Origin: Larimichthys crocea
Taxonomy: Eukaryota; Chordata; Actinopteri; Sciaenidae
Assembly (NCBI RefSeq): GCF_000972845.2
Contig: NC_040013.1
Coordinates: 7,528,061 to 7,592,060 of the forward strand
DNA length: 64,000 bases
Reading direction: 5' to 3'
The translations under genes and the position numbers were made by a program. Below, piece by piece: positions 1 to 13,700 of this stretch. Below the pieces are notes generated by a model. It was not told the DNA's origin. It saw nothing but the letters and a program-made list of their open reading frames with translations, and ran no database searches. Position 1 is the stretch's first letter. Each line of letters begins with the position of its first letter.

Positions 1-2310
1 TTTATCATTTGGAAGTCTCTAACGTGCAGGGTATATAGCACAGATGTACGGAAACCAAGACCATCGCTGGAAGAAAACTGCTGTATATGATGAGCACATC
101 CGATTCCCCAGATTTGAGCTCACATTCTTGGCTATGAATAACAAAACCAAGAATCCTCTAAAGTTATTAATTCCACAGTTGTTCATGTTATGTACCTCTT
201 TAAATCCAGTGTCTCCACCATTAACATTTGGAAATGCTTCTTTATCCTCTATATGCCTAGAATGAATTGATCCCTCTTTAAAACAAAATAGTCCGTGTGA
301 GACAAGGTGAGCTTGGTGTCAGAGCACAGCTGAGGTGGAAGATCATTTTCCTTTAATCCAAGACGAAGGCCTATTAGCTTAGCTAAAGGAAATGTAAAAC
401 GGTGGTGTCAGTGCTCGGCGCAGGGGATGAATATGTTAATACGCCGGGAGGGGGAGGGGGGGTGCAGTGTCATCCCATTCTCAACCCACCACAAAAAGAT
501 GAAGGGGAAAAAAAATTCACATTAATGGGGAGCAAAGAGTGGTTTGGGGAGGGTCTAAAGAATCTGTTATTAGAGTGTCTTCATGTTTAGCTTTCGTAAA
601 GGTCTTTGAATTGGATGTGAAAGTAGTTTCTCATGGTGTGATGAATTGTAATCCGTAGAAATGAATATTAATGTTGAAACTAATTCCTGTTTTTATTCCC
701 TTTTCCTTTTTAGTTTTCATGGAAATGTATTTACAGTGTATGCTGATTGCTTAATTTATTTATTTAAGTTTATTTTACAAAAAAACACTTTCACAGTCAC
801 TTATCTGCATAAAACAATGTCCTGACTAAATATTTACCCTCTGGATGGATGTGCAGACGTCTGCTCAGGAATGAAGAGGCATTTTATCTTTTTTTCGAAA
901 TGACTGTACATTCCTTGAAAGCCAAACCTAGAATGAGTCAGCTCAGGAAAGATTATTAAGCTGCGCCGAGGCGGACCTTAAAGTGCCCATTAACATGCAT
1001 CAACTCGTTGTCGTACACTGAATCCAAGGCATCCCATCTCTGAGTGTATTCATCTTCCCATCTCAGCGATTAATGTAAATCTTAGCCTGCTGGGGAAATA
1101 GAGGTCTGTATGGACAGTCATATATGTATGAGAGAGGGTTATACATTCACCACCCTGCCACTCCTTGTAAAACCATTTGTCTTTTGGTCTTCTTAGAGGC
1201 ATCTGACTTGCATAGATGATGGTAGACTAAAATATTTATTGCATGTTTGAGGGCACGAAGACTTGACTGGATTGTACGTTTAAAAATTCAGGTTTTAAAC
1301 ACGACCAAGCATCAAAAAATGTCATGTCAGAATTAATTTAACTCTTGCTTGAGTACAAATGGAGCAGAAAAGATGTTACACCAGACTTTTGGCAAATTAC
1401 TGCCTGGAAATGAATGCAGTGAAACAACAACTACAGTGTTGCACGACTTGAGGATTGAATTAATTACTACAGAGAACAAAAGAAACACTTTGTTTAATTT
1501 GAATATAGTTTGAAATTTCCATGTAGCACGTCAGAAGTTTTGACACGCTCCAGTGATCATATTACGATGATATTGGTCCCGAGAACATTTTAAAATGCAA
1601 TCATAACATGCCCAATTTGTTTAATGCGTTAAATCATTTCATTGATCCATTACTGTAAAGGCCCAATAAAAGTCGGCCCCATTCGGAGCGACTGTGCTCC
1701 GTGCACATTTACTGATATCATAAATGCAAAGGAGCGTTTTGCTGGTGAAGCTCGTAGCGTGGAGAGAGACAAACAGGTGCACCCATCAAAGACGGAGGCT
1801 GTGCTGCTTGTCCTTGTGTGCTCTTAGGCTTTAAGTGTAGCTCAGCTGGGCCGAGGGGAGCTGGCAGGGCTCCATCCATACATTTTTCATAGATATTTCT
1901 CAAAATAATCATCCGCATTTCCGAGCTGAAAGAAGGTCTGAGGTTGTTTTGCTAGTGCTGGGAACTGGATACCTTTCACTTGTTAGACTTTTAGAGGTAG
2001 AGGTTTGTGTGTGTGTGTCTCTGTGTGTCTGTATGTGTCTGTGTTTTTAGGGTTTTTCATGGCTTAAACACTCTTCTGACTCTTCGCTCCTTTCCTCCTA
2101 CAGTATTTGATCTGTATTGTGGCTGACCAAACATCATCTTTTCACCTAGTGGTTTAATGCAGCAGGAAGAGGTTTACTCTTTGCAAAGATGGCCAGGTTT
2201 TGGTCAAGGCAACTTGAAGTGTGGGCAAGCTTTTGAACATTTATGGAGGGGAAAAAAAAACCTTGGTTAATGTTTGTAAGTGTGTCCCCATGCTTGTGTG
2301 TCTCTCTGAA

Positions 2311-3177
2311 AGGAATACTTTGACGTTTTGAGAAATTAGTTTACTTGCTGAGACTAAGATAAAAAGATTGATACCACTCCTTACAGTGGTCCCTCGTTTA
2401 TCGCGGGGGATCCGTTTTAAAAATAACCCGCAATAAACGAAATCCGTGAAGTAAGTTTTACAATTATTATACATGTTTTAAGGCCGTAAAACCCCTAACC
2501 ACACACTTTTATACACCTTTTTACACGCATTTTGTACAGTACTCCCTTAAACAGGACGCAGAACACAATGCGCGTTCATACTGTACAGTACGCTGTAAAA
2601 AAAAAAGCATGCAAAATTACACTGAAAAAAATCTGCGAAACAGCGAGTCAGCGAAAAGTGAACCGCGATATAGCGAGGGCCAACTGTATATCTTATATAG
2701 AGCTAGAGTGAGCTGGGTCTTAGCTTAGCTTAGCATAAAGGTGGAAAGAGATACCTTTATCCAAAGAGAATCCCCCTAATAGCACCTAAAGCTCACTAAT
2801 TATATCCATATATCTTGTTTGTTTAATCCTTACAGTGTTAAAACCACAAATTGTGTTGTCTTTAGGCTAAGCTATAGGCTAATTGTGTTTTTTTTTTTTA
2901 ACTTATTGGAATCTGCAACTTCATTTTTATACTTCAGTGTTTGTATGGATTAAACAAGCAAAATATGGTGTTATAATTGGGTAGCTTTAGAGGTGTTAAA
3001 TGGATTTTCTTGCCTTTGGACAGCACAAGGCTAACCGTTTCCCTCTGCTTCCAGTGGTTGCGCTAAGCTAAGCTATGCGATCCCTGGCCTTAATTTCATA
3101 TTTAGTGGACGGACAAAGTGATATCAAGCTTCTCACCTAGCTCTCAGCACATTTCCCAAAATATCAAATTATTTCAC
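2311..3177. repeat. Teleost non-autonomous DNA element, copy 1, split by a MITE
   Basis: The ends are imperfect inverted repeats: gacgttttgagaaat near the left and atttcccaaaatatc near the right. The interior has the tracts cttagcttagcttagcata and taaagctcactaatt, which recur in the copy at 24011-24417 and in part at 11870-11981. I recognise it as a common fish interspersed repeat but cannot name its superfamily. A pogo-like MITE at 2384-2686 interrupts it, so it is the older insertion. The exact borders are approximate. Confidence 0.6.
2384..2686. mobile_element. Pogo/Tigger-like MITE (303 bp)
   Basis: The left end reads cagtggtccctcgtttatcg. The right end, reverse-complemented, reads cagttggccctcgctatatc. 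These are matching imperfect terminal inverted repeats of the Tigger/pogo type, with a GC-rich cgcgg motif just inside each. TA dinucleotides flank both ends (2382-2383 and 2687-2688), as expected of a Tc1/mariner/pogo target-site duplication. There is no transposase frame, so it is non-autonomous. It sits inside the older element at 2311-3177. Confidence 0.75.
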
Positions 3178-6100
3178 CAGCAAAATATAATTGGCTTTTC
3201 TTATCTTGGAATAATACCTATCAATGATTTAATGTGGGCAATCACACTAAATATCACCTGGATTTATCTTTTCTCTGTTTCTGTCTTCCTATCTCTCTTT
3301 CTTCTACTGTCCCCTCAGAATTTGCTGACTCTGGTGAGTTACTCCTCTAATTTCTGTATCCCTCCTCCCAAAAAAAATCTGTTTGTTCTCATTCCAACAG
3401 CCTGGGGACAACTCTCTTGCCCAACGTGTCCCCTATGTATACATTTCCCAAGCGCCGCTGTACTGTATGTCAATTCTGTACTGTCCATCCCTGCAGACTC
3501 TCTCCTTCAAATATCTCATTTTTCTTCTGTGGATGTATTCTCCCTGGAAACCCTCTGTAACCATTTCTGCATTGTTTTCCCCATTGTCCCTAATCCTCTC
3601 TCTCCTCTTTTGACCTCCTTTTTTAGTTCTCGCTTTGTATTATTGCTCTCTGTGAGACAGGCAGAAGCCCAAAAGGAGTAATTTGGGTTTTTCCTGTCCG
3701 TGTTGTCCTCCAGGTGCTTTACCCTGCAGACATTTAGCTAAACAAGCCAGTGGTGTATGAAGGTTCTAGGTCTTTCAACTTGCTGATATTATGCTTAGTT
3801 CGTGAATTTGCATATTGGACAGATAGAGAAAAGTTGTCAGCTGTTTCTCTGTCTTTCATCAGGACTCACAGTCAATAAAATATTAGTTTCGCTCTATAGC
3901 CTTTTACAATTAGCTGTTCCCACCAAACTATTGTCGTTTTAAGTAGTTACATGCTCCTAGAGAGATACAGTAAATGTTTATTCAGCATCCAAATTATGTT
4001 CAAGAACAACAGCTTTCTTGTTCTTGTTATCGTGAATGTCCTTCAGTTTAATAATAGGCCTTTAATCCTCAATGTTTTTCGTCAGAGAGAAAACATTGTA
4101 ATAGTCTGGTACAGTAAGTTCCGCATCTCTTTTTTCCATCATTGTGGAGCTACAAACAATATCACTTAGGAGTGGCATCAAATATTGAACTACAAAGTGA
4201 GACAGGGAGGGATAAGGCCAGAGTGGCTCTCACTCTACTGTCTGAGCTCTCAGTGGATGGCAGAAACAAGCCTCCCAAAACAGCACTCAGAATTCAGGCT
4301 GCGTGCATGCCTTTGGCTCAAGCCCTTCAATAAGATTTATCACACCGAGATCTGAACTCTGTGCACATCTATAACTGAAGATGACCTGAGTGTGGAGGAA
4401 GATGGGCGATTGTATGACCACAGACCATAAAGTAGTGTTGAATCTGTAAGATGTATACTATTTTAACAATAATATACCAGATCTAAAATAGAATCACAAT
4501 GCAGCTGTGCTTACGTCGCTGCTCTGTGGTGATTTAGTGCAGCGCCATAAATATGGCGGCACAGACCAGCGATCTCATCAGATGCTTTCCTACAGATCAT
4601 TATCTCGCGGAGATAGACTGGAAAGATCGCTCACCAGTGCCAATGTGGCCTTGGATATCTTTGTTGATGTTAGGCCATTGTTATTGAGCAGACGTCGTAC
4701 CAAAGGCTGAGCATAGAGGGACAAGGTCATTCGGGTAAACCATGATACAACCACGTTGGCAGACAGTACGCTGGTTAGGTAATCTGGTGAGATGAAAGAG
4801 GATGTGGGGGCCAACTGTTTCGTTGGACGTTATCGATGCAGACACAATGAAATCAAATGGAGTTTGTGTTTGTACATCATTTCACGAGGCTATAATTGCA
4901 GTAAAGAAAACCTAAATTCAGATTTTTCTATACTATGACTATCCATTTTTTGAACAGACATTTAGTGTGAGGGGTAAATCCATTCATCCAGGCAACCCCC
5001 CGCCTGCAGCACTGTCTGTGTGGTGACCCAGTGCCCCATCGATCATATGGTTCAATAATGCACTTTCTGTCAGTGACCTCCCACCTCTTGCGCAACGGAA
5101 ATGTTTTCCACTTATGCAGATATTGTATATTGATATTCTGCTGTACGTTATTTATTTATTTTTTTGTGCGACACTGTTCTTTACGTCATTATTAGCAACA
5201 GAGTACATACACCGTCGACATCTAGATGACATGAGGCATATGTTGAAATGTTTGCATCTTGACGTGTTTTGCAAAATGTAAAAAATAATATACCGTATTT
5301 GCATCGTAATGAAACAAAAATGAGCTCAGCTGTTTTGCCGTGTTTCCAGTATTTGTGCCATGCTAAGATAAGATAAGATGTTGGCTCCAGTTTTATATTA
5401 AAGAGACAAATATGTTCATAGAGACAACCCCACATCTACGTAACAAATACAGCATTAAAAAATCGCCCCCCCTTAATTTTATTTTGATAGATACTCATAC
5501 CTCAACCCATCATCCCTCCAACCACATCTCTGACATCTGCCCTCTGTGCTTACCCTGTGCCGGGTGGGTGAAAGAATCAATGTTAAAAGCCTTTTTGCTC
5601 CAGCACAGACTGAGTTTTCCCTGACACCCCAACCCCCAGCAGACAGAGCAGGCATGCACACACACGTGCAGACACACACACACACTCGAGCGCACACTCG
5701 AGCACACAGCTCACCAGAGGTTTAGAGGTCACACCACAAGGACAAGAGGGCCCATGGTAAACAACAACAACAAGCCTCCCTCGTTCTCTGGTTGCAGAGG
5801 TCAAAACAGACAACTGTGCGGGCAGTGATTGTGTCGTGGGTTAATTGGCCTCAGAGCAGCCTCAGTTAGAGGGAGGCCTCACAGTGATAGCGCACTTCAA
5901 ACCCACATCGCCTAATCATATGGGATTGAGGCACTTGTTCGGGAGTGCAGCAGATGAGCAAGACACTCTGCAGTGGGATGTGTTTTCATCTCATTAGACT
6001 GTGTTGTCGGAGCTGCCAAGTCTCACATTTGGCATGAGATTCGCACCAAAATCCTCTCACATGCGAGCGTAGTAGTTGGATATTGGTGTGAGTGCACGTG

Positions 6101-6299
6101 GATTTTGTGGGCATGTACACTAGACAACTAGAAATCTGTGCTTGAGAGAGAGTTAATGGGTCGGTTTACTCAAATGACAAAAAAAAACATATTTAATTTA
6201 CTTAAACTTTATTGAACCAGGAAGTCTCTTGACATAAATTATCTCTTCTACAAGAGACCTCGCCAAAATGGCAGTGTAGAGCATTCAAGGTATTTAATT

Positions 6300-6560
6300 A
6301 GTGAACAGAGCTTCTGGGTCTGAGAAGCGAAGCCACTGCCAAAGTGCCTTAAAGCTGAATTTGTTCTAATGGCCAGCAGGGGGTGATTTCACTGGCTGCA
6401 AAATGAAGCGCGTTTCGAACGTAATTGAAAAATTTCTCAACTTGGTAACATGGTGTCCATTTTGTAAATGACACTCCCATTTAGATAAAACAGATGATTT
6501 GTGGTTAACTTATGATTGACAGCTCAACTCATGAAACTCCAATAAAACCAGGCAGTGCTG
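6300..6560. repeat. Probable teleost interspersed repeat
   Basis: The block contains the phrase ggccagcagggggtgatttc and the flanking ctgggtctgagaagcgaagc, which I remember as parts of a frequent fish repeat. No TIR or target duplication could be delimited. The call rests on recall, so the borders are loose. Confidence 0.35.
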
Positions 6561-7741
6561 ATCAAAGCAGTTTGCACATGATTGTATAGTTATATAGACA
6601 CACTTCAGTGGTATCCAATCATCCAGATAGTTTTGCATTTGCTTTAAATGCCATTGCTGCCAATCATTTTCATAACCGAAAGTAGTCCCAATGAAAACTT
6701 GTCACCTGACCAAATAAAACAAAAGCTTCTTGTATAACTTTAAAGAACTAAGCGATGTTGCATGGTGGGGTTTTTTTGTGTATAATTTGGGTAAACTGAG
6801 CCTCTCATGTGGGCACTGTATTTTCTACTTATGAAATATAACTAATTACTTAATGTACAAATGAGAAAATACTGTTGTTCACTCATTTTGCTATAAACCT
6901 CAGCACATTGCAACAACCCGAGATATATTTTTCATTTATTTGTAGCAGCTCTACTAGTATCTGGCCAAAAAAACTATGTATGGAGAGCGACGCTAAAAAC
7001 GAATTTCTCATTCCATTAGTTATTATTGTTGAAAGAGCTCCAAGCAGCGAGTTCTTTTCCAAGACAAAGTGCAGTGTGGGAGGTAGTGCCTCGTGGTCCG
7101 GTGTCTTCTGTTCTGCTGCTTCACGTTCAGCTGTTGCTGCAGGTTTGAATTCCCGGCTAATTCATCATGCAGATGTGCTGACCGTCTATTTACTGTAGAA
7201 CTGCTACAGTAAGGGAATCGAATTAATTGTTCGGGTTTCATTGTGGAAATAAAACGCTGAATCATCAAGCCTTTGAATAAGCTTGTGTGCAGAGGAGAGG
7301 AGGACTCATCTTTTTGTTGCATGTTGACCCAGTAAATTCTCTTCTGACTTTTTCTGTTCTGTTTGTTTGTTTGTTTTAAATATATCTTTGTATGAACCTT
7401 ATATTGTTTTTTTCAAGTCTATTGACCGCCCCTCCCCTTCTCTAAATCTAGCAAATCTTCTCTATTAGCCCTCTAACCTGCGCCATTGGCAGACTGAGCT
7501 ACTGTAATACTATAATGTATCTTATTTGTAATTCAACCCTTGCCGCATTGTTTTGCACTTATGCAGTGATAACTTGGAGAGACTTGCCTGTCTTTCTGTA
7601 TGTCACTCCTTGTGCCCGTGTGAGTGTTTGTACAGTATGTGATGTAGAACCAGCGGGCCTGTCTTGTTCTGTCATGTTCACTCTTTTCCTTTTCTCTGTG
7701 TGTTCGTTGCCTTACCCTTGTCTTTTGCTGTGATGTTGTAG

Positions 7742-7792
7742 AGCTTGGGACTTATGGGAAACTAAAATATTATCACTCAATGACTGAGGAAG
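7742..7792 (+). CDS. slc24a2: slc24a2 17-codon cassette exon of the cytosolic loop
   Basis: This 51-nt exon runs from a tag acceptor to a gtaagc donor and encodes [18 protein letters not shown] together with the flanking split codons. Its length is a multiple of three and both borders are phase 1, so skipping it keeps the frame. Mammalian NCKX2 is known in a form lacking exactly 17 residues of the large loop. The size and sequence here fit that alternative exon. Whether fish skip it is inference. Confidence 0.8.
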
Positions 7793-10700
7793 GTAAGCCT
7801 GAAAGTTTTCATTTGATTCTTTGAGTCAGCTTCTGTCATCCCTCTTGGTTTTTCTCCATCTTTATCATGAAACAGCACCTCCAACCCCCATTTTTTTGTT
7901 TGTTTGCTTGTGACATACAGTTTGCACAGTTTTGGATTTTAAGTTTGACAACCTCTCTGAGATTTCACTGACATAAGTGCAAATCATGGTAGCCCTGCCA
8001 TTGTTTTTTTTATTTTATTTACATTTTAGTCTCATTTTTATTTTTGGCTTATTTTTGATTTCTGCCCACAGAATATGTACATACATATTGTGTGTTACTG
8101 TGTGTAGTGTTTCTATGGATTATTCTACTTATTAACAAGGTATTTGAAAGAAACCGAGAAAAATGCAGTCATATGTTGTTCATGTTTGATTCTTTAAGAA
8201 AGCCACTGCTTCTTCTTTGGATTCTTGGTCAAATTTTAGGACATGTATTATAATGCAGGCTGGTAAAATCGCACACAAACACACACACACAAATGCACAG
8301 CATACCATCCCATGCCACACACGCAGAGAACACAAAGCACAGAGTCTTCTTCTTTTGTTTTTTCCTTTTCTGTTTTTCGTTGGCCCTGTTACCCATCTGC
8401 GTCTCTAAGAAATACATCATCCGCGTCTCAGAGCTCACTCGGAGGTTCCACTTGCACCAGCAGCGGGTGCACACACGTAAGACGCACGTTGCTGAATTCA
8501 ACAAACCCGGAGTGACTCATCGGCCTGGTGGTTGCGTAACCAGCAGAGCTGACAGGGAAAATGAACGGCTGTCTAACGGCAACTAGCGAAGGGCTGGTTA
8601 TTCTTAAAGACTCTGCAATTGCTTCATCATTATGCAAATTGGGTGGTTCTGACAATCTGTGCACCATAAATGGACGTCCCAGGAAACATTTTTCTCATCC
8701 CGCACAGACAGACAAAAGACTGAAAGACAGTCATTTAATTAAGAAAACTGACTTGATGTTGCTTAGTTTGTCTAATTTAAAATTTTGTCTTTGTGCTCAT
8801 TTTGATTCATACACCTTGATAGAACTTTAAAGGTTTAGTTTTCATTTTCCCTTAGAGCAAAAGAATAATGCAATTTCAAACCACATCCTGGGAAGGCAAA
8901 TCGCAGTAACTACATATTTTGTCAAAAAGACCTGAAACTGAATTCTTTTATTAGTTTAAAAAGTATTGTGCCAAAGAAAAAATACGACACAACTAATAAT
9001 ACAAAACTAGAAAGCTATATGAAGTGAATCGTAGCATTTGGCTTAAGCTAAAATATGCTTATTGATTCTTTTCCATGCTCTTGTCTTGATGAATTGATAT
9101 CTTTTGTAATTCACTGTGATTCCACATGACTGGATAAGACATTAAATGTAAATTGTCATATTTCATTGATTTAAACAAAATACTGATCAGAGCAAAAGTT
9201 CAGGTGCATTTAATTCCTAAACTACAGGCTGTAAATAATCAAAATGATTTTTTTTTTAGTCGATATCCCTTGCAGTATCTGCATTTAGGTTTAAAGTAAA
9301 ATAATAATCAGCCTAAGAAGGCATAAGAATGATGCATTTCAACCTTTCTGTATGTTATCCGACAACTTTAAACCCTTTCGTCTGTAGTAATTGCTCCCTG
9401 CCTTAGTAGGTTTACGTATGTGGAAATATTTTTAAAGTTAGTGTGTGGTTTCCTTGAACACTGAAGAATTTCCTTGGAATACCTCCAGGAGAAAGCCCAA
9501 CCCCACTACCCAAGTATACACAATGATCTTGCACACACATTTGCATACTGTAAACCAACACAGACAAGTGCAAACTCACCACTGTTACCAACTGACAATG
9601 ACTACTAAAGGTGAGTAACGTCAAAGGAGAGATGGGTGTGATGCCATCTTGTGAAGATGTACAGTACGTGTGTGTGTGTGTCTTTGTGTGCATGTGTGTG
9701 TGTCCAAAAGAGAGAGAGAGAGATAGAGGGGAGTGGCAGTGCATTGCCAAACAATAAAACGACAAAGTGAGAGAAAGATGGTGTTTGTCAAAGACAGATG
9801 AGTGAGGAAAAACACAAGCGACCCGATGCGTGAAATGTAGAGCGAGACAGGGGAGACGGGGAGGAAGCCCGGCGGTGACTTGGGTTGGATAATGATTTTT
9901 GCCAGAAGGTCACAGACAGTGTTGACATGGTTGGGTGGAGTATGTATTGACGCATCACTGTGTCAAGCACTGACAAATCAGCCATGCCCTCTTAAAAAGA
10001 AAAAAAAAAGAAAATCTTTTTATATTGATTGCAATGGGCTGATTTAGAAGTAGACAGGGCGTGCATGCATCCTGACACACAGGAAGTCAGCGGAAGTAGA
10101 TATGGATACATATGTGGTGTCTGTAGAGACTTGGGAACCGGAGGGTGGCTGGTTCAAGTCCAGCATGGGTCACATACAGTGTGGACTGGTAGCAGGAGAG
10201 GTGCCAGTTCACTTGAACAAGGCACCAAACTCCTAACTGCTGCTACGTGGCAGCCTCTCACTGCACCATCTCTCCACATTTGCATGTTTCTAAGCCCTGT
10301 GTACGTGTGTGGTTGTATTTTGGGCCTTTGTGTGTAATAAGAATTTACCCATTCAGGGTTACGAAAGTAAATCTTCACCAATTTCCGTGCCGTTGTTGCA
10401 CCAAAGATGAGACAACATTTCTTACAACACAGTTGCCCAGCCTGCATAACCATCAAATCTTAAAAATATAATTTGCATCACATGGGAACATAAAAACCTG
10501 CACTACATAATTTCTGTGCATTTGTAACCATGTTTTTTTCTCTCGTCTCAGTGCTGTGTTGTTGTTCATGTGTGTGTCGTTGGGGGATTTCAGACTATGG
10601 GGATTTTGTGGAAAGTCATTGTTCCACAAGCCGGCGGCCAGTCATCACCAGTCATCACAGAATTGCCTTGTTTGAGCCACTGTTGTCTGTAATGTCAAGA

Positions 10701-13700
10701 GGGCACGCTGCTTACATAAGTCACAAGGTCGTGTTGTTCAATTGACGACTGGTTTCAGTTCAGCCTACTGCGTCACAGCATCGCATTTCCAGTATGAGTG
10801 GAATTGAATCAATAAAAGTTATCGTTAGCAAAAATATAGTCACCACTACCAGTGATTTTTTAAAATACTGATTGAATTCTCTTGCTAGTAGATGTCTCTT
10901 ACATGCACTCCAGTACAAGTGATGCTGCAGTAGCTACAATAATGGTAAAATCAGATGCGTCCTAATAAAATATTACATCTTAAACCTATACATTTGTTAT
11001 TTTTGATAGGCTGTGATGCTGTCCCCTGCTAAACCTTTGGTTGCTTTTAGTTCCCCGCTGGCCTCTGACATCTCTTGTGAGTTTCTGATCTGATCTGAGA
11101 ACTGAACGAGAACAGGAGCGGATCTGACCTCCAGAAGGCAGATCTCTTCACAAGAGATTCCCTCCCTGCTGGCTTTTCCTCCACCAAGGACCAGGACATT
11201 GCAGGATCATCAGTATATGATATGCTACGTCATATTGACTCGATGTTGTCTGAGCGGCAGTTTTGTGTCAAGCCACCACCCTGTGTGCACTGTGCTTTTG
11301 AAATGTGACCCATATGGGGTCAAAGGTGACAACGAAGGAGCTCTGACTGGGATGAGGCCGAGAGGTTTTGAAGATGCTGCGGGTAGGCAGCTCTCTGTAC
11401 TGCGTTTAACAATTGCGGTGATTCTTTTGCAGGTAAATTCCGAGAGAAGGCATCCATCCTTCACAAGATTGCGAAAAAGAAATGCCAAGTAGAGGACAGT
11501 GAGAAGGCCAATGGAGTAGCAAGCCGTTCAGGTAAAAAGTTCTTTAAAGTCCTTGTAAAGGCAATTCTGAGATTTCTTTGAAAATACAATAAATATGTTG
11601 TAAAATAGTTGCTGGAAACTTGTGAAAAGACTTTAAACGATATATTCCTGAAATGTGGAGTTAGAGGTTAAAACAGTTTTTCACCAATTTTTGGTCCCAG
11701 ATTTTTTTGGCGGTCCAAAAGCTGGCTCGATGATGCACTGAGGCCACCCTGTGCATAACCCCCCCCCCCCACCCCCCCCCCCTTAACCTAGTAACAGTAT
11801 AAAAATCTTCAGCACTTTAGGATCTGTGCTTCTCTGTATGCTAGTTTTGATTCTTGTTTACACTCGGTGCGTCTACCCTGGATGAACAGCTTATTGCTTT
11901 AACTAGAACACCTCTAAAGCTCACTAACTAACATATCATTTGTTTAATCTGCACAAAACCTTAAGTCTAAAAATAACATTACACCGTGTTCCAAATTATT
12001 ATGCAAATTGGATTTAGGTGTCATAAACATTTTTTGTTTTTGTTTTTCAATTAAACTCATGGATGGTATTGTGTCTCAGGGCTCTTTGGATCACTGAAAT
12101 CAATCCAGGTGAGCCCAATCAAAGGAAAACTACTTAATGTTCCACATTATTAAGCATGTCACAGGTTTCAAGCAATATGGGAAAGAAAAAGGATCACTCT
12201 GCGTGAAATTGTGCACTACCTTGGACAAGGTATGAAAACATTGGATATTTCCCGAAAGTGGGTTCGTGCAGACAAAGGTAAAATAAGGAAGGTTTCTGCC
12301 ACATTCATAGGATTAAGAGAGCAGCTGCTAAAATGCCATTGCAAAGCAGCAAACAGGTATTTGAAGCCATGTGAACCTCAAGGTGTAGGATCGTCAAGAA
12401 GTTTGCAAGTGTGCATAAACCTACTATTCGGCCACCCCTAAACAATGCTCACAAGCAGAAACGGTTCCTGTGGATTCAGGAATACATGAAGACTAATTTT
12501 CAAACAGTTTTGTTTACGGATGAGTGCCGTGCAACCCTAGATGGTCCAGATGGATGGAGTAATGGATGGTTGGTGAATGGCCACCATGTCCCAACAAGGC
12601 TGAGACATCAGCAAGGAGGTGATGGGGCTGGAATCATGGGGAGAGAGCTGGTAGGCCCCTTTAGGGTCCCTGACGGTGTGAAAATGACCTCTGCAAAGTA
12701 TGTAGAGTTTCTGACTGACCACTTTCTTCCGTGGTACAAAAAGAAGAACCGTGCCTTCCGTAGCAAAATCATCTTTATGCATGACAATGCACCATCTCAT
12801 GCTGCAAAGAATACCTCTGGGTCATTGGCTGCTATGGGTATAAACGGAGAGAAACTCATGGTGTGACCCCCATCTTCCCCTGACCTCAACCCTATTGAGG
12901 ACCTTCGGAGCATCATCAAGCAAAAGATCTATGAGGGTGGGAGGCAGTTGACATCCAAGCAGCAGCTCTGGGAGGCTATTCTGACATCCTAAAGACATTA
13001 AAGCAGAAAATCTCCAAGAACTCACAAGTTCAATGGATGCAAGAATTGTGAAGGTGATGGTTCTATGTTAACCTGTAACTTGACCTATTAAGATGTTTTG
13101 TTTTGTTTTAATTTATGACCTCCTAATGCTGCAAATTCAACAAATGACCATTTTTTTATTCTTTACAACATATAAAATGTCTTGAAACTCAACGTTGTGC
13201 ATAATAATTTGGAACACGGTGTATATGTTTTTGTTCAGATTAAAGAAAATACTGTTTCAGGTCTCTAAACTAATCAGTTAACTTCAGCTTTAAATTCACC
13301 ATACTAATATAAGTAGGCGTTACCCGGCTTCATGTTCCTTATATTAGTCATTAGGATTGCCCATTGAAATAGTTAATGAGCATCACATCCGATGTTAAAC
13401 AAGCATGACATTATCAAGAACTGTCAAATTGATTGCAAGTGTTGTCTTCAAGCAGTATTTAAATCAATCACAGTCACTGCCAAGTGTAATTTATGTGTTT
13501 TTCACTTCAAAGAGCGCTGGACCAAAGGACAAACAGGAGGCCAGAGGAAGCGCTTTCATGGCCACTGTGTAGTCACAGCATCAGAATCAAAGCGAGACAT
13601 AGATGTTTATCCACAAGGCAAAATTATGCTAACAGCGCCACATTAACATATTACCATCTTAATCAAAATGCATGACTGGTAGTAGTCACAGCGTACTTTT

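Larger units (their letters stand above)
1..7741 (+). other. slc24a2: slc24a2 intron, no exon recognised
   Basis: This stretch precedes the first recognised slc24a2 exon and ends in its acceptor (tag at 7739-7741). I looked for the loop exons that in mammals lie just before the cassette exon and found none, so they are probably upstream of the window. The longest open frame here (3118-3681) is pyrimidine-rich, has no recognisable motif and is not credible as a gene. The stretch does hold a nested transposon pair (2311-3177), a repeat-like block (6300-6560) and short CA-rich tracts near 5650-5710. Nothing else was seen. Confidence 0.55.

Noticed and set aside
3320..3335. Possible 16-nt micro-exon between ccccctcag-like and gtgagt signals
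   Set aside because: The encoded residues match no NCKX2 segment and the length would shift the frame, so the splice-like signals are judged to be chance.
3118..3681. Open frame of 187 codons in a slc24a2 intron
   Set aside because: It is rich in Phe, Leu and Ser because the DNA is pyrimidine-rich. It has no motif, no start context and no family resemblance.
10151..10161. tRNA gene suggested by a B-box
   Set aside because: No acceptor stem or proper A-box is present and a SINE body follows.
12411..12866. Intact transposase gene
   Set aside because: The open frame covers only the catalytic core. Stops and frameshifts lie on both sides and the Glu lies past an in-frame stop.
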